Shown: positions 1 through 8,178 of the stretch, piece by piece
Position numbering within the stretch: position 1 is the stretch's first letter
How the letters are laid out: each line of letters starts with the position of its first letter
Assembly (NCBI GenBank): GCA_964564015.1
Contig: CAZLZR010000019.1
Span: 1-64,000 of the forward strand
DNA length: 64,000 bases
Reading direction: 5' to 3'
Source of the DNA: Acetivibrio sp964564015
GTDB taxonomy: Bacteria > Bacillota > Clostridia > Acetivibrionales > Acetivibrionaceae
Translations under genes and position numbers: made by a program
Notes under the pieces: model-generated
Told to the model about the DNA's origin: nothing
Database searches by the model: none
The model's input: only the letters and a program-made list of their open reading frames with translations

Positions 1-3
1 TGA

Positions 4-222
4 CTTTTTTCTGTGGAATTGGTATCAATTACCTACAACTGCATAAGGCATGTAGAAGAACGAGCTAAAAACAAAGGATTCTATACGCTGATATTGGAAA
101 CTGGAGCACCTTTGGTAGAAGCAATTGGATTATATAATAAGATAGGTTATAAAATCATTAAAAATTATGGACAGTATAAATGTATGAAAGAATCAATTTG
201 CATGCAAAAAATGATTGAGTAG
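4..222 (+). pseudogene. C-terminal fragment of a GNAT N-acetyltransferase
   Basis: The open stretch reads like the last third of a GNAT acetyltransferase: an alpha helix (HVEERAKNKGF), the LILETG strand, then AIGLYNKIGYKIIKNYGQY and a final CMQKMI. GNAT enzymes move the acetyl group of acetyl-CoA to an amine. The acetyl-CoA-binding loop (Q/R-x-x-G-x-G/A) should lie just upstream but is absent, and an in-frame TGA occupies bases 1-3. The piece is therefore either the end of a gene frameshifted near the window edge or a decayed remnant. The following 250 bases are also degenerate, which favours decay. The substrate cannot be told. Confidence 0.6.
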
Positions 223-261
223 TGACTTAAATTGAAATTTTGAGTTTTATTGATAGATTTA

Positions 262-294
262 GGATTGAGGGCGCGGCTACGCGGGTCCTCATCC
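262..294. repeat. GC-rich hairpin in a gene-poor stretch
   Basis: GGATTGAGG (262-270) can pair with CCTCATCC (287-294) around a GC-rich core containing GCG/CGC. The block is far more GC-rich than its neighbourhood. The stretch from about 225 to 465 has no convincing gene on either strand. Open frames on the minus strand here show no recognisable domain. The hairpin could be part of a decayed structured RNA or mobile element, but nothing identifies one. Confidence 0.3.
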
Positions 295-465
295 ATCCGA
301 CAACAATGCATGGTAGTAAAGGTGTGGGATAGAAGATTATGAAGTAAACTCTCTGGAGAAGGAGCATGAAGTATGCTGCACCACATTCCATTGACGATGC
401 CAGCATGCTCACAGGTCTTTCTCACGAGTTCGGCTCTGGAACGTCTTCCATGTCGATGTGTGTGA

Positions 466-716
466 CACGAGGTCGCAAAGATTATCGAAATACGTCCAGA
501 AAGATGGGGATATAGAGGAGATCCGTTTTTGTGGAATGCTTTTGAAAAATTCTTCACAGATATTTTGACCCCATTTCATGAAGAAAATTTCGAAAAGAAT
601 GTTATCGTATGTTTGAGAAATATACTGGCAGTAACATTAATCCGAAAGATATCATTTATGTGCCACGATATAGTCATGGTGGAAGGTCAAGTGGAAGGAT
701 ATCATCAGACTTTTAG
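466..716 (+). pseudogene. Frameshifted remnant of an unrecognised protein gene
   Basis: Frame 1 from 466 reads EVAKIIEIRPERWGYRGDP and continues LWNAFEKFF...HEENF up to about base 588. The coding sense then continues one base out of frame (frame 3 from 591) as RKECYRMFEKYTGSNINP, then IIYVPRYSHGGRSSGRI, ending at TAG 714-716. Both halves have protein-like composition and join smoothly if one base was lost near 588. An in-frame TGA at 463-465 cuts off the start. I do not recognise the family. It belongs with the GNAT fragment as part of an eroding region. Confidence 0.5.
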
Positions 717-800
717 TTAAATACAGCTATTCCATTATTGGTTGAACGTCTTAAAAACTAAATCAAGAAAATATATATCTTTTTTGAAGTGAGGTAGCTA

Positions 801-1070
801 ATGAACAAAATACAGCAGGAATTTAAAGAATTACTGATGTCATTTACGAGTGTTACAGGTGACAAATTTGAAGAAGGAACAGTGGATAATATTATTAAGT
901 TGTCCAATGATGAAGAACTTAGTAACTTTATGCAATTTATTTCAAAGGATATGAGTGAGAACGGGCGATTTCATATTGAAATTGAGGGGATTATGATTTT
1001 GCTTGCGGAAAAGAATCCAAATGCAAGTGCTGAGGATTTAATAAAACTATATAAAAAATCGTGGCGGTAA
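801..1070 (+). CDS. Small hypothetical protein, 89 aa
   Basis: ATG at 801 follows a GTGAGG ribosome site about 8 bases upstream. The product is a small acidic, probably all-helical soluble protein with no signal peptide or membrane segment. Its end (NASAEDLIKLYKKSWR) looks like a complete C-terminus. No family is recognised. It stands alone between pseudogene debris and the convergent, truncated feoB, whose stop lies 62 bases beyond its own. It could be the intact half of a lost two-gene unit, but nothing in the sequence proves this. Confidence 0.5.
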   Translation: MNKIQQEFKELLMSFTSVTGDKFEEGTVDNIIKLSNDEELSNFMQFISKDMSENGRFHIEIEGIMILLAEKNPNASAEDLIKLYKKSWR

Positions 1071-1131
1071 ACTAAAAGCATCAGATTCTTTTATACTTTG
1101 AGGTCTACATTTAAGCTTCAATTTGTAACAA

Positions 1132-2502
1132 TTATAACATTCTCATACAACTTTTCGCCGAAAGTGTAATCATTTCTTGCATTTTCTGTTTAACCATGCA
1201 CATGGTCAATGCCTGCTTTCCATGGGCGCATGCTTTTTTAAAGAAATTGTCAAGGTTAAAAGCAATTCTTGGTAAGTACCCAAGGTCTTCAAGCAGTGTA
1301 AACAGCGGGAAGAATATAGCCATTGGCGGGAGCATAACCGATACAACCCATGCCAGTGTCCGATACATGCCAAGAACTAATATACCGTGGAGCCATTGGG
1401 GTGAACCTGCACGCATAAAGAGTTCTGTTAATTTGGCTTCGATCCCAAAGAGGAAATCTGCAATTATTTCTGAAGGTATGTTTGCACCTGCTATTGTAAT
1501 CCAAAAGATTATTGCCAGCAAACCTAGCATAATTGGTATGCCAAAGATTCTTGAGGTAAGAATACTGTCTATTTTCCTGTCTGAATGATTATAATGTTTG
1601 TTTTCAAAGGTTACAACCTTACTGCTTATATCCTCGGCCAGGCGTACAAGTCTTGATACGATAATATCCCTTAATTGCTCAGGTTCTAGACCGTTATCGG
1701 CAAGATGTTTCCTTACAGTGTTAAGAAGCATATGAAGCTCGGCGTTATCCAGAAGACTAAAGCCCAGGTATTTATTCAATGATTCCAGCAGAGCAGGATC
1801 TCCATCGAGTAGCTTGAGTGCTACCCATCGACTGCTGATTTTTTCGTCCACCAACTCTCTGATTTTAGGCTGAAGCAGGTGCACTGCCTGTTCTATCAAA
1901 GTGTCATATGTAATGGTAATTGGTTTTGTAGAAATGTGGTTGAAGGCAACATCATAAACCATATACATCAATTCATCGAGGCCTTTGTTGCTACGGGCAT
2001 TAGTGGGGATTACAGGGACACCTATAAGTTTTGAAAGTTCAGTGTAATTTATTTTTATCTTTTTTCTTTTGGCTTCATCAATAAGGTTGACGCATACAAC
2101 TACCTTATCGGTAATTTCCAAAGTCTGAAGTACAAGGTTCAAGTTTCTTTCAAGAGATGTTGCGTCAGCTACTACAATAGTAGCATCTGGTTTGCCAAAG
2201 CATACAAAGTCTCTTGCCACCTCTTCCTCAGCGGAGTTGGCCATTAGTGAATAGGTTCCCGGTATATCTATCATAATAAAATTACTGTCTTTATACCTGT
2301 ATTTGCCCTGGGCATTTGTTACAGTCTTGCCAGGCCAGTTTCCGGTATGTTGATTCAGGCCTGTCAGACTGTTAAAAACAGTGCTTTTTCCTACATTGGG
2401 ATTTCCTGCGAGTGCAATGATTTTATCATTAGGTGCAGTGAGTTCAATTTTAAGTCCACTTTCTAGTACACCTGCACCGGTGGACTGATTTGTAAGTCCC
2501 AT
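1132..2502 (-). pseudogene. feoB: Ferrous iron transporter FeoB, 3'-truncated
   Basis: The N-terminus is a complete FeoB G domain: GNPNVGKST (P-loop), NWPGKTV (G2) and IDIPGTYSL (G3). The GDI helical region follows, and then the first membrane segments of the permease (from about residue 310). FeoB imports Fe2+ through the cytoplasmic membrane, with FeoA as partner. Family members run to about 600-700 residues; this frame has 456. Homology stops after KQALTMCM (residue 436, base about 1195), where the family continues with a conserved GFGCN loop. The last 20 residues are unrelated, so most of the permease is missing. A deletion or insertion junction is more likely than a simple frameshift, because no other frame carries the missing part downstream. 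The start has an AAGGAGGG ribosome site, 28 bases after feoA. Probably non-functional as a transporter. Confidence 0.85.
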
Positions 2503-2530
2503 TTTAAGCCCTCCTTAGGCTGTATTCCTT

Positions 2531-2773
2531 TCAACTTAATTCTACCATGATTTTTTGTGCTTCCTCTGAGCGCAGAGCGATTACAGCACCCCGAATGTGG
2601 TAAGCAGTAGGATCACCCGAAGGACTTTTCTGCAGCGCTTCTATTTCAGTATCCGCAATTAATCCGAGATCAAGCATCCTTCTGCGGATAATACCATCAG
2701 AAGTAAGATTTTTTACTTTGGCTTTTTTACCTATAGGTAAAAAATTTAAGGGGATGTAATTTTCGTTCATCAT
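2531..2773 (-). CDS. feoA: Ferrous iron transport accessory protein FeoA
   Basis: This 80-residue cytosolic protein has the SH3-like FeoA fold. Recognisable parts are LNFLPIGKKAKVKNL near the N-terminus, RRRMLDLGLIADTEIEAL in the middle, and GAVIALRSEEAQKIMV at the end. FeoA binds FeoB and supports Fe2+ uptake. The gene precedes feoB by 28 bases, the usual order. A GGAGGG ribosome site precedes two adjacent ATG codons, so the start is uncertain by one residue. The gene looks intact although its partner feoB is truncated. Regulation by iron (Fur or DtxR type) is usual for the family, but I see no clear operator. Confidence 0.93.
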   Translation of the reverse strand: MMNENYIPLNFLPIGKKAKVKNLTSDGIIRRRMLDLGLIADTEIEALQKSPSGDPTAYHIRGAVIALRSEEAQKIMVELS

Positions 2774-2829
2774 ATTGGAACCCTCCTATATTAAGTTATG
2801 TATAGTGGTTATTTATTCATAATAAACGA

Positions 2830-2846
2830 GGGAAAAAAACTTTCCC
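2830..2846. promoter_or_regulatory. Short hairpin in the feoA leader
   Basis: GGGAAA (2830-2835) and TTTCCC (2841-2846) form a six-pair inverted repeat about 57 bases upstream of the feoA start. On the minus strand the 3' side of the loop is a run of T. It may be an operator or a leader hairpin. No standard Fur or DtxR box is visible. Confidence 0.25.
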
Positions 2847-3145
2847 TACACTAACATATGTAAGATAAAATTCAAGTGTTACGAGTATAATGAAAAATAA
2901 ATATAAGTTTCGTTAACTATATAAAGTTGTGATCAGGTGTAAGAAATAAGTTGTTTCACAGAGCTAAGTTGCCGGATTTTGAGCGTTACATAACTATTGA
3001 GAGTGACGTTGCAATGTGTTAAAATTTATATGCGTAACAGCAATAGGAGAGTATTTCTGTTTTATCAGCGATATAGACAAACCACGAAGGGATGCCATAG
3101 TGAACGGCTCTGCTTGTGGTTTTACTTTTAAAAAATTGGAGTAAG
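2847..3145. other. Intergenic region between feoA and the WYL regulator
   Basis: No supported gene. A 60-codon minus-strand frame (2994-3176) is open and shows coding-like stretches (PFTMASLRGLSIS) but has no ribosome site or known domain. It also runs into the left arm of the inverted repeat at 3146. It may be an old remnant. Confidence 0.3.
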
Positions 3146-3215
3146 GGATAACGAAAAAAGAACATCCTATTCTCATATTTAGAAAACCTTATCAAATCAA
3201 GTTTTTTCGTTATCC
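3146..3215. repeat. Perfect 14-bp inverted repeat upstream of the WYL regulator
   Basis: GGATAACGAAAAAA at 3146-3159 is repeated exactly in inverted form at 3202-3215, with a 42-base spacer. The right arm ends about 95 bases before the start of the regulator gene. Possible roles are a regulator-binding pair, a transcript hairpin that ends in a T-run on either strand, or the ends of a very small mobile element. Confidence 0.6.
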
Positions 3216-3311
3216 AGAGTATGAATTTATTTTTTAGTCATACCTAAATACAAAAAATGTAATATAGCAGGTGATTATCAAATTAAAATAAAGGGTTTTT
3301 TGGTGATAAAA

Positions 3312-4235
3312 TTGAAGATAAATAGATTGCTTGAAATAACGATTATTTTAATAAATAAGGGAACAGTAACAGCAAAGGAACTGGCTGAAAGGTTTGACGT
3401 GTCAACTAGAACAATCTACAGGGATATCGATGATTTATCTTCCGCAGGTATACCCGTTTTCACGAATAAAGGGAGTGGAGGGGGAATTTCTCTTATGGAA
3501 AACTACTCCCTCAACAAAACCCTGATCTCAGAAAATGAAAGTGAAAGTTTAATGCTGGCATTAAAAACACTGCAAGCTACGAAATATCCGGAAGTTGATG
3601 CGGTTCTTGACAAAATTGGCGCAGTGTTCAGACATGCTAAAGAAGACGATTGGGTAGATGTTGACTTTTTTCCATGGGCAAGTAAACCTAACGAGCAGAA
3701 CAGATTTATTGAAATCAAGAAGGCGATTCTGGATAGAAAAAAGATTTCTTTTGATTACATCAGTTCGATGGGAGAAAAAACATCAAGGGTAATAGAGCCG
3801 ATGCGCCTTATTTTTAAGGGACAAGCCTGGTATTTGAGTGGATATTGTAGCACAAAAAAGGGTTTTCGGATTTTCAGAATATCTCGAATAAAGAATGTTA
3901 AGGTGTCAAACGAGGGATTTGAACGAAGACAATATATAGATAGAGGCATGGGAGATGAGGCAGAAAGCATTCGCCCATGGATCAACTTAAAGCTAAAGTT
4001 TTACTCTCAGGCTTTATACAGGCTTTATGATAATTTTGATGATGAAATGATTGCGCGAAATAGCGACGGAACTTGTACTGTCGAAGTTCAATTTCCAGAA
4101 GATGAGTGGGTTTATGGCTATTTGCTGTCCTTCGGATGTTATGTGGAGGTTTTGGAACCTCAGCATATCAGGGACATCATTGCAGATAGAGCAAAAAAAC
4201 TTCTGAAATTCTATGATAAGAAAAGCCGTTATTAA
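3312..4235 (+). CDS. DeoR-like HTH regulator with WYL domain
   Basis: The N-terminus is a winged helix-turn-helix (about residues 1-60: LLEITIILINKGTVTAKELA, then FDVSTRTIYRDIDDLSSAGI). A WYL ligand-sensing domain (about 130-230, with WYLSGYC and FRIFRISRI) and the usual WCX C-terminal extension follow. Proteins of this kind bind DNA, and their WYL domain senses nucleic acid or nucleotide ligands. Many regulate defence or DNA-damage genes. I prefer TTG 3312 (MKINRLLEIT) because GGTGAT lies 4 bases upstream; an upstream TTG at 3300 would add four residues. It sits before rubrerythrin and about 0.9 kb before the cas operon on the same strand. A regulatory link to either is possible but unproven. 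Confidence 0.85.
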   Translation: MKINRLLEITIILINKGTVTAKELAERFDVSTRTIYRDIDDLSSAGIPVFTNKGSGGGISLMENYSLNKTLISENESESLMLALKTLQATKYPEVDAVLDKIGAVFRHAKEDDWVDVDFFPWASKPNEQNRFIEIKKAILDRKKISFDYISSMGEKTSRVIEPMRLIFKGQAWYLSGYCSTKKGFRIFRISRIKNVKVSNEGFERRQYIDRGMGDEAESIRPWINLKLKFYSQALYRLYDNFDDEMIARNSDGTCTVEVQFPEDEWVYGYLLSFGCYVEVLEPQHIRDIIADRAKKLLKFYDKKSRY

Positions 4236-4288
4236 GCTCAAACGAGCTAAAACAAATAAAGAAAATAAAAAACAAAGGAGAGAATACT

Positions 4289-4822
4289 ATGAATTTAAAA
4301 GGAACTAAAACAGAAAAAAATCTTAGGGAAGCATTTGCAGGGGAGTCACAAGCAAGAAATAAATACACATATTTTGCATCGGTTGCAAAAAAAGAAGGAT
4401 ATGAGCAGATTGCTGCAATATTTGAAGAAACAGCAAATAATGAAAAAGAACATGCGAAGCTTTGGTTCAAGGCTCTTGGTGAGCTTGGAGACACTGCGGC
4501 TAACCTGCTTCATGCAGCAGAAGGCGAAAATTATGAGTGGACTGATATGTACGAGGGCTTTGCAAAAGATGCTGAAGAAGAAGGTTTTAATGCTTTGGCT
4601 GCACAGTTCAGAATGGTTGCAAAGATTGAAAAGGCTCACGAAGAAAGGTACCGTGCTCTTCTAAAAAACATAGAAATGCAAAAGGTATTTGAAAAGTCTG
4701 AACAAACAATGTGGGAATGCCGTAACTGCGGACACCTTGTCATGGGTAAGAAAGCTCCTGAACTTTGTCCTGTTTGTGCACATCCAAAAAGCTTCTTTGA
4801 AGTAAGGAAAGAAAATTATTAA
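4289..4822 (+). CDS. rbr: Rubrerythrin
   Basis: This 177-residue cytosolic peroxide-reducing di-iron protein has an N-terminal four-helix ferritin-like domain. Its metal ligands are visible in ESQARNKY, ETANNEKEH and EKAHEERY. A C-terminal rubredoxin-like domain has two CxxC knuckles (CRNCGH and CPVCAH). Rubrerythrins reduce hydrogen peroxide with electrons from NADH via rubredoxin-type carriers, and protect anaerobes from oxygen. The length is slightly below the usual 190. The ribosome site AAAGGAGAG is well placed before ATG 4289. The upstream WYL regulator ends 53 bases before, so co-transcription is possible. Confidence 0.96.
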   Translation: MNLKGTKTEKNLREAFAGESQARNKYTYFASVAKKEGYEQIAAIFEETANNEKEHAKLWFKALGELGDTAANLLHAAEGENYEWTDMYEGFAKDAEEEGFNALAAQFRMVAKIEKAHEERYRALLKNIEMQKVFEKSEQTMWECRNCGHLVMGKKAPELCPVCAHPKSFFEVRKENY

Positions 4823-4863
4823 TCTTTTTTTATAAACTTAAGCATGGTTCAAGACTATACAAT

Positions 4864-4920
4864 GCTCTTAAAACACAAAGCAAGCCGTGGTGTCAAAGGC
4901 TTGCTTTGTGTCTTAAGAGG
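4864..4920. terminator. Long hairpin after rubrerythrin
   Basis: The core ACACAAAGCAAGCC (4873-4886) pairs perfectly with 4898-4911. The stem extends outward, with a few mismatches, to 4864 and 4920. The loop is 11 bases. There is no strong T-run after it, so it is either a weak terminator or a processing hairpin separating rubrerythrin from the cas operon. Confidence 0.65.
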
Positions 4921-4934
4921 CTAGATATGTTGCT

Positions 4935-4955
4935 AACCTGTTTTAGTATCAAATG
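4935..4955 (+). repeat. Solo left end of the palindromic repeat element
   Basis: AACCTGTTTTAGTATCAAAT matches the left end of the elements at 17780 and 43148 (consensus ACCTGTTTTAG/CTGTCAAATG). No right end is found nearby. It lies 12 bases upstream of the probable -35 box of the cas operon. Confidence 0.55.
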
Positions 4956-4967
4956 TTCGCATTGCTA

Positions 4968-4997
4968 TTGTAATTATGTAAATTTAAGTAGTATAAT
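4968..4997 (+). promoter_or_regulatory. Probable cas operon promoter
   Basis: TTGTAA (4968-4973) and TATAAT (4992-4997) are separated by 18 bases, a good housekeeping-type promoter. The predicted leader to the cas10 GTG is about 120 bases long. No other good promoter is evident before cas2, so this one may drive the whole effector operon. Confidence 0.55.
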
Positions 4998-5126
4998 GTA
5001 ACATAAGTGGATACAATGCTATATGCTGGTAAAATTTCTGTCGTTCCCGAGGTTTTAAGTTTTTTACTATCAGGAGGTTTTGAAAATCAAATTTCCATTA
5101 AGAACTGAATAAGGGATGGTGATAGC

Positions 5127-7598
5127 GTGAATAACGAAAAAGAAGCTCTTATTGCTGGTGCACTGTTACATGATATAGGCAAAGTTGCTTTAAGAGCAGG
5201 TAAGTCTTCAAAGGGAAAGGATCATTCTGAAGCAGGTGTGGATTGGGCTAAGAGCTTTTCGGAAGGAAAACTTGTCAATGAAGAAGTAAATAATTGCATT
5301 AGATTTCACCATGGAAAGAATATGAAGAATGCGGGCTTAAATGATGATAGCTATGCCTGGATTGTATACGAGGCAGACAATATTGCTGCCGGTACTGACA
5401 GAAGAAATGATCCCGAAGGAATTAAAGGTGGTACGACTAGATTTAGGCAGGACAGAGCTTTAGAATCTGTTTTTAACGTTGTATTAACTTCAAGAAAGAC
5501 AGTAGAAACTAAAAAAGCTTTTAGTTTAAAAGGCACTTTTGAGCAGGAGAATAGTATAATGTTGCCTCAGATGGAAGCAGATAGTGCTAGGGCAACTACT
5601 TCAGAGTATGCACAGATTTATGAGAAATTCAATAAAGAACTGATGGGGGTAGATTTTTCAAAGTCAGGGTATGTAAATTCTGTAATAAATATAATGGAAA
5701 GTCTACTATCCTTCGTACCTTCAAGTACTAATACAGACGAAATAGCGGATATATCCCTATATGACCATTCTAACCTCACTGCATGTATTGCAAGTTGTAT
5801 GTATGATTATTTCCAAGAAAAGAAAGTGAATAATTACAGAGAGTTATGTTTTGAAAATAGTAAAAAACTGAGGCAGGAAGATGTCTTTTTATTGGTACGT
5901 GCCGATATTTCAGGGATACAGGATTTTATATATACTATTTCTTCTAAAGGAGCACTAAAGTCACTTAGAGGAAGGTCTTTCTATCTTGAATTAATGACGG
6001 AGTATATTGCTGATGAAATACTCCAGGCATTGTCTTTGAGTCGTTCAAATATTTTGTATACTGGAGGTGGAGGGTTTTATCTTCTTTTGCCTAACACTGA
6101 AAAAAGCATACAAACAGTTAATGCAATGAAAAAAAGAGTGAATGATTTTTTTATTGAGAGATTTTCGGTGAACCTGTATATTGAATTTGGATGGGCTGCT
6201 ACATGCGCCGAAAAACTTATGAACAAGAGCGAAGATGAGAGTGAAGGTATGGCTCCGGTATATAAAGAAGTTTCTGAGATGATAGCGAAAGGCAAGTTGT
6301 CTAGATATGATGAAGAACAATTAAAACAGATATTTACACCTAAAAAACCTGATAATGAGGAGAGGGAATGTCGTATATGTGGAGTTTCCTCAAAGCTCGT
6401 CAAAAATAAGGAAGACCAATATGAGTGTATAACATGCAATCAACTGATAATGTTAGGAGATAGTCTTGTTCGTTCAGATAGCGATGAAACTTTGATTTTT
6501 AAAGTGCTCAGAATCAATGAAGAAGGATTAAGTATGCCTTCATATGACGCAACTCAATGTATTCTTAAAATCGATAAATTGGAAAATGTTCGGCACAATA
6601 TTGAGGATGAGAAAATTGTTCGAATCTATTCAAAAAACAAATATATTGCAGGTCTGAAATGTGGAACTAACCTGATGGTTGGAGATTATAGCAAAATTAA
6701 AGGAGATGAAAACAAAAATACACCTGTTGAATTTAAAAATCTTGCAGACGATTCAGAGGGTATATCAAGATTAGGAGTACTGAGAGCTGATGTGGATAAT
6801 TTGGGAAGTTTGTTTTCACATGGATTCAGACCTGAAGGTAAAAAAAGGAGTATCCAAACACTTGGAAGATACACGGCGATATCAAGAAGCCTGAGTTATT
6901 TTTTCAAAAGTGCAATAAATTATATTGCAAAAGAATCAGACTATAGTCTTGCAATAGTTTATTCAGGTGGTGATGATCTTTTTGCGGTGGGAACATGGGA
7001 TCAGATCATTCGTTTTGCTGATGATATGAGAGAATACTTTAAAAGGTTTACTTGCGACTCACTGAGTTTTTCGGCTGGCATCGGTTTTTTCAAACATGAT
7101 TATCCGATAGCAAGAATGGCATCTGAAGTAGGGCAATTGGAAAGCTTCTCAAAAAGGGAAGCTGGAAAGGATAGTGTCTCGCTTTTTGGTGTTGAAAAGG
7201 TTCACTCGGATTCTGAAAATAAATCGCTTGAAAGTGTTTGCAGACATACTTACTCGTGGCAGGAATTAATTGATGTACAAACGTTAAGAGATGACATAGT
7301 TGAATGGTTTTGTTCAAAGAATGACAACAATTGGGGAAAGGCTGCACTGTACAAGATTTTAAATCTAATACTTGAAGAAGGACGCGACAATACCGGGATT
7401 TCTATTGCTAGGCTTGCATATATGCTTGCAAGAATGGAAAACAAGTTTTCACAAAGTGACAGTGAAAAGGAACAATATGAGAATATGAGGGAATGTATAT
7501 TCAGGCATGCATTAAAGGAAAAGGAACGCAAAATGTTGGCTACTGCAATTCAAATGGCTGTGTATATGACAAGAACAAAGGGGGATGAACATGAATAA
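5127..7598 (+). CDS. cas10: CRISPR type III-A large subunit Cas10 (Csm1)
   Basis: This 823-residue protein is the signature of the Csm complex. The N-terminal HD nuclease domain has LLHDIGK (His15-Asp16) and FHHGKN further on. The first palm domain carries RADISGIQDFIYTISSKGA. A zinc-binding region has CRICG and CITCNQ. The second palm carries the cyclase motif GGDD at 614-617 (YSGGDDLFAVG), and a helical C-terminal domain follows. When target RNA is bound, Cas10 cuts DNA with the HD domain and makes cyclic oligoadenylate with the GGDD palm. Both sites look intact. The start is GTG 5127, preceded by GGGATGGTGATA; the N-terminus matches family starts just before the HD motif. It is the first gene of the operon and overlaps csm2 by 8 bases (14 if csm2 starts at 7585). 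Confidence 0.98.
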   Translation: MNNEKEALIAGALLHDIGKVALRAGKSSKGKDHSEAGVDWAKSFSEGKLVNEEVNNCIRFHHGKNMKNAGLNDDSYAWIVYEADNIAAGTDRRNDPEGIKGGTTRFRQDRALESVFNVVLTSRKTVETKKAFSLKGTFEQENSIMLPQMEADSARATTSEYAQIYEKFNKELMGVDFSKSGYVNSVINIMESLLSFVPSSTNTDEIADISLYDHSNLTACIASCMYDYFQEKKVNNYRELCFENSKKLRQEDVFLLVRADISGIQDFIYTISSKGALKSLRGRSFYLELMTEYIADEILQALSLSRSNILYTGGGGFYLLLPNTEKSIQTVNAMKKRVNDFFIERFSVNLYIEFGWAATCAEKLMNKSEDESEGMAPVYKEVSEMIAKGKLSRYDEEQLKQIFTPKKPDNEERECRICGVSSKLVKNKEDQYECITCNQLIMLGDSLVRSDSDETLIFKVLRINEEGLSMPSYDATQCILKIDKLENVRHNIEDEKIVRIYSKNKYIAGLKCGTNLMVGDYSKIKGDENKNTPVEFKNLADDSEGISRLGVLRADVDNLGSLFSHGFRPEGKKRSIQTLGRYTAISRSLSYFFKSAINYIAKESDYSLAIVYSGGDDLFAVGTWDQIIRFADDMREYFKRFTCDSLSFSAGIGFFKHDYPIARMASEVGQLESFSKREAGKDSVSLFGVEKVHSDSENKSLESVCRHTYSWQELIDVQTLRDDIVEWFCSKNDNNWGKAALYKILNLILEEGRDNTGISIARLAYMLARMENKFSQSDSEKEQYENMRECIFRHALKEKERKMLATAIQMAVYMTRTKGDEHE

Positions 7599-8151
7599 TA
7601 TGGGAGATGCTTTAAAAAAGGCCGGTGTTGAAAGCCCAAAGCTGAATAATAATTCTCAAGGCAGGCAGCAGTATGGTAGTAAACCATATGGAAATTCACA
7701 ACAGCAGTATAAGACTGAGGATATGGGTATTGATTATAAGAGTGCTTATGACCCCGTAAAAGAAGGAGAAAAACTTGTTCTAAAAATGAAGGAAAAAGGA
7801 GAACGATATTTTACAACAACGCAATTAAGAAAAATCCATTCGTATGCCTCTATTGTAAACAATAAAATACAGATGGAAGAAAGTAAAAATAAATCGGTTG
7901 CTTATAGAATTTCTGAAGAGCTTCAGAATGATGTTCAGTACATTAAGTTGAAACTCATATACCAAATGGGGCGAGACAAAACTGTGAAGAAATGGTTCGG
8001 GTCAGTGGACGTAGACGGTATAAAGGGGATTGGTCTTGAGAAGATTATTGCTGATATTGGAGATGATAAAGAAAAATTTGACAGATTTTATAGGCTGCTG
8101 GAGTCAATTATTGCATACAAAAAATATTTTATGCCAGAAAAGAATAATTAA
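7591..8151 (+). CDS. csm2: CRISPR type III-A small subunit Csm2
   Basis: Csm2 is the small helical subunit that lines the target RNA in the Csm complex. The conserved helical part starts at about residue 60 (EKGERYFTTTQLRKIHSYAS) and continues through YIKLKLIYQMGRDKTVKKW to the end (FDRFYRLLESIIAYKKYF). Csm2 is commonly 120-150 residues. Here about 50 extra N-terminal residues, rich in Gln, Asn, Gly and Ser, look disordered. ATG 7591 is preferred because AAAGGGGG ends 6 bases upstream; ATG 7585 would leave no spacing. The gene begins inside the end of cas10. Confidence 0.93.
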   Translation: MNNMGDALKKAGVESPKLNNNSQGRQQYGSKPYGNSQQQYKTEDMGIDYKSAYDPVKEGEKLVLKMKEKGERYFTTTQLRKIHSYASIVNNKIQMEESKNKSVAYRISEELQNDVQYIKLKLIYQMGRDKTVKKWFGSVDVDGIKGIGLEKIIADIGDDKEKFDRFYRLLESIIAYKKYFMPEKNN

Positions 8152-8178
8152 TAAGAGAATAGTGAGGAGGATTTGACT

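Noticed and set aside
165..557. Minus-strand open frame of 130 codons
   Set aside because: No ribosome site or domain, and it overlaps the plus-strand pseudogene, which has clearer coding sense.
2994..3176. Minus-strand frame of 60 codons between feoA and the WYL regulator
   Set aside because: Coding-like composition, but no start signal or domain, and stops follow in frame upstream and downstream.
4864..4920. Hairpin before the cas operon as a tRNA or riboswitch
   Set aside because: It is a simple long stem-loop without cloverleaf or known riboswitch core motifs.
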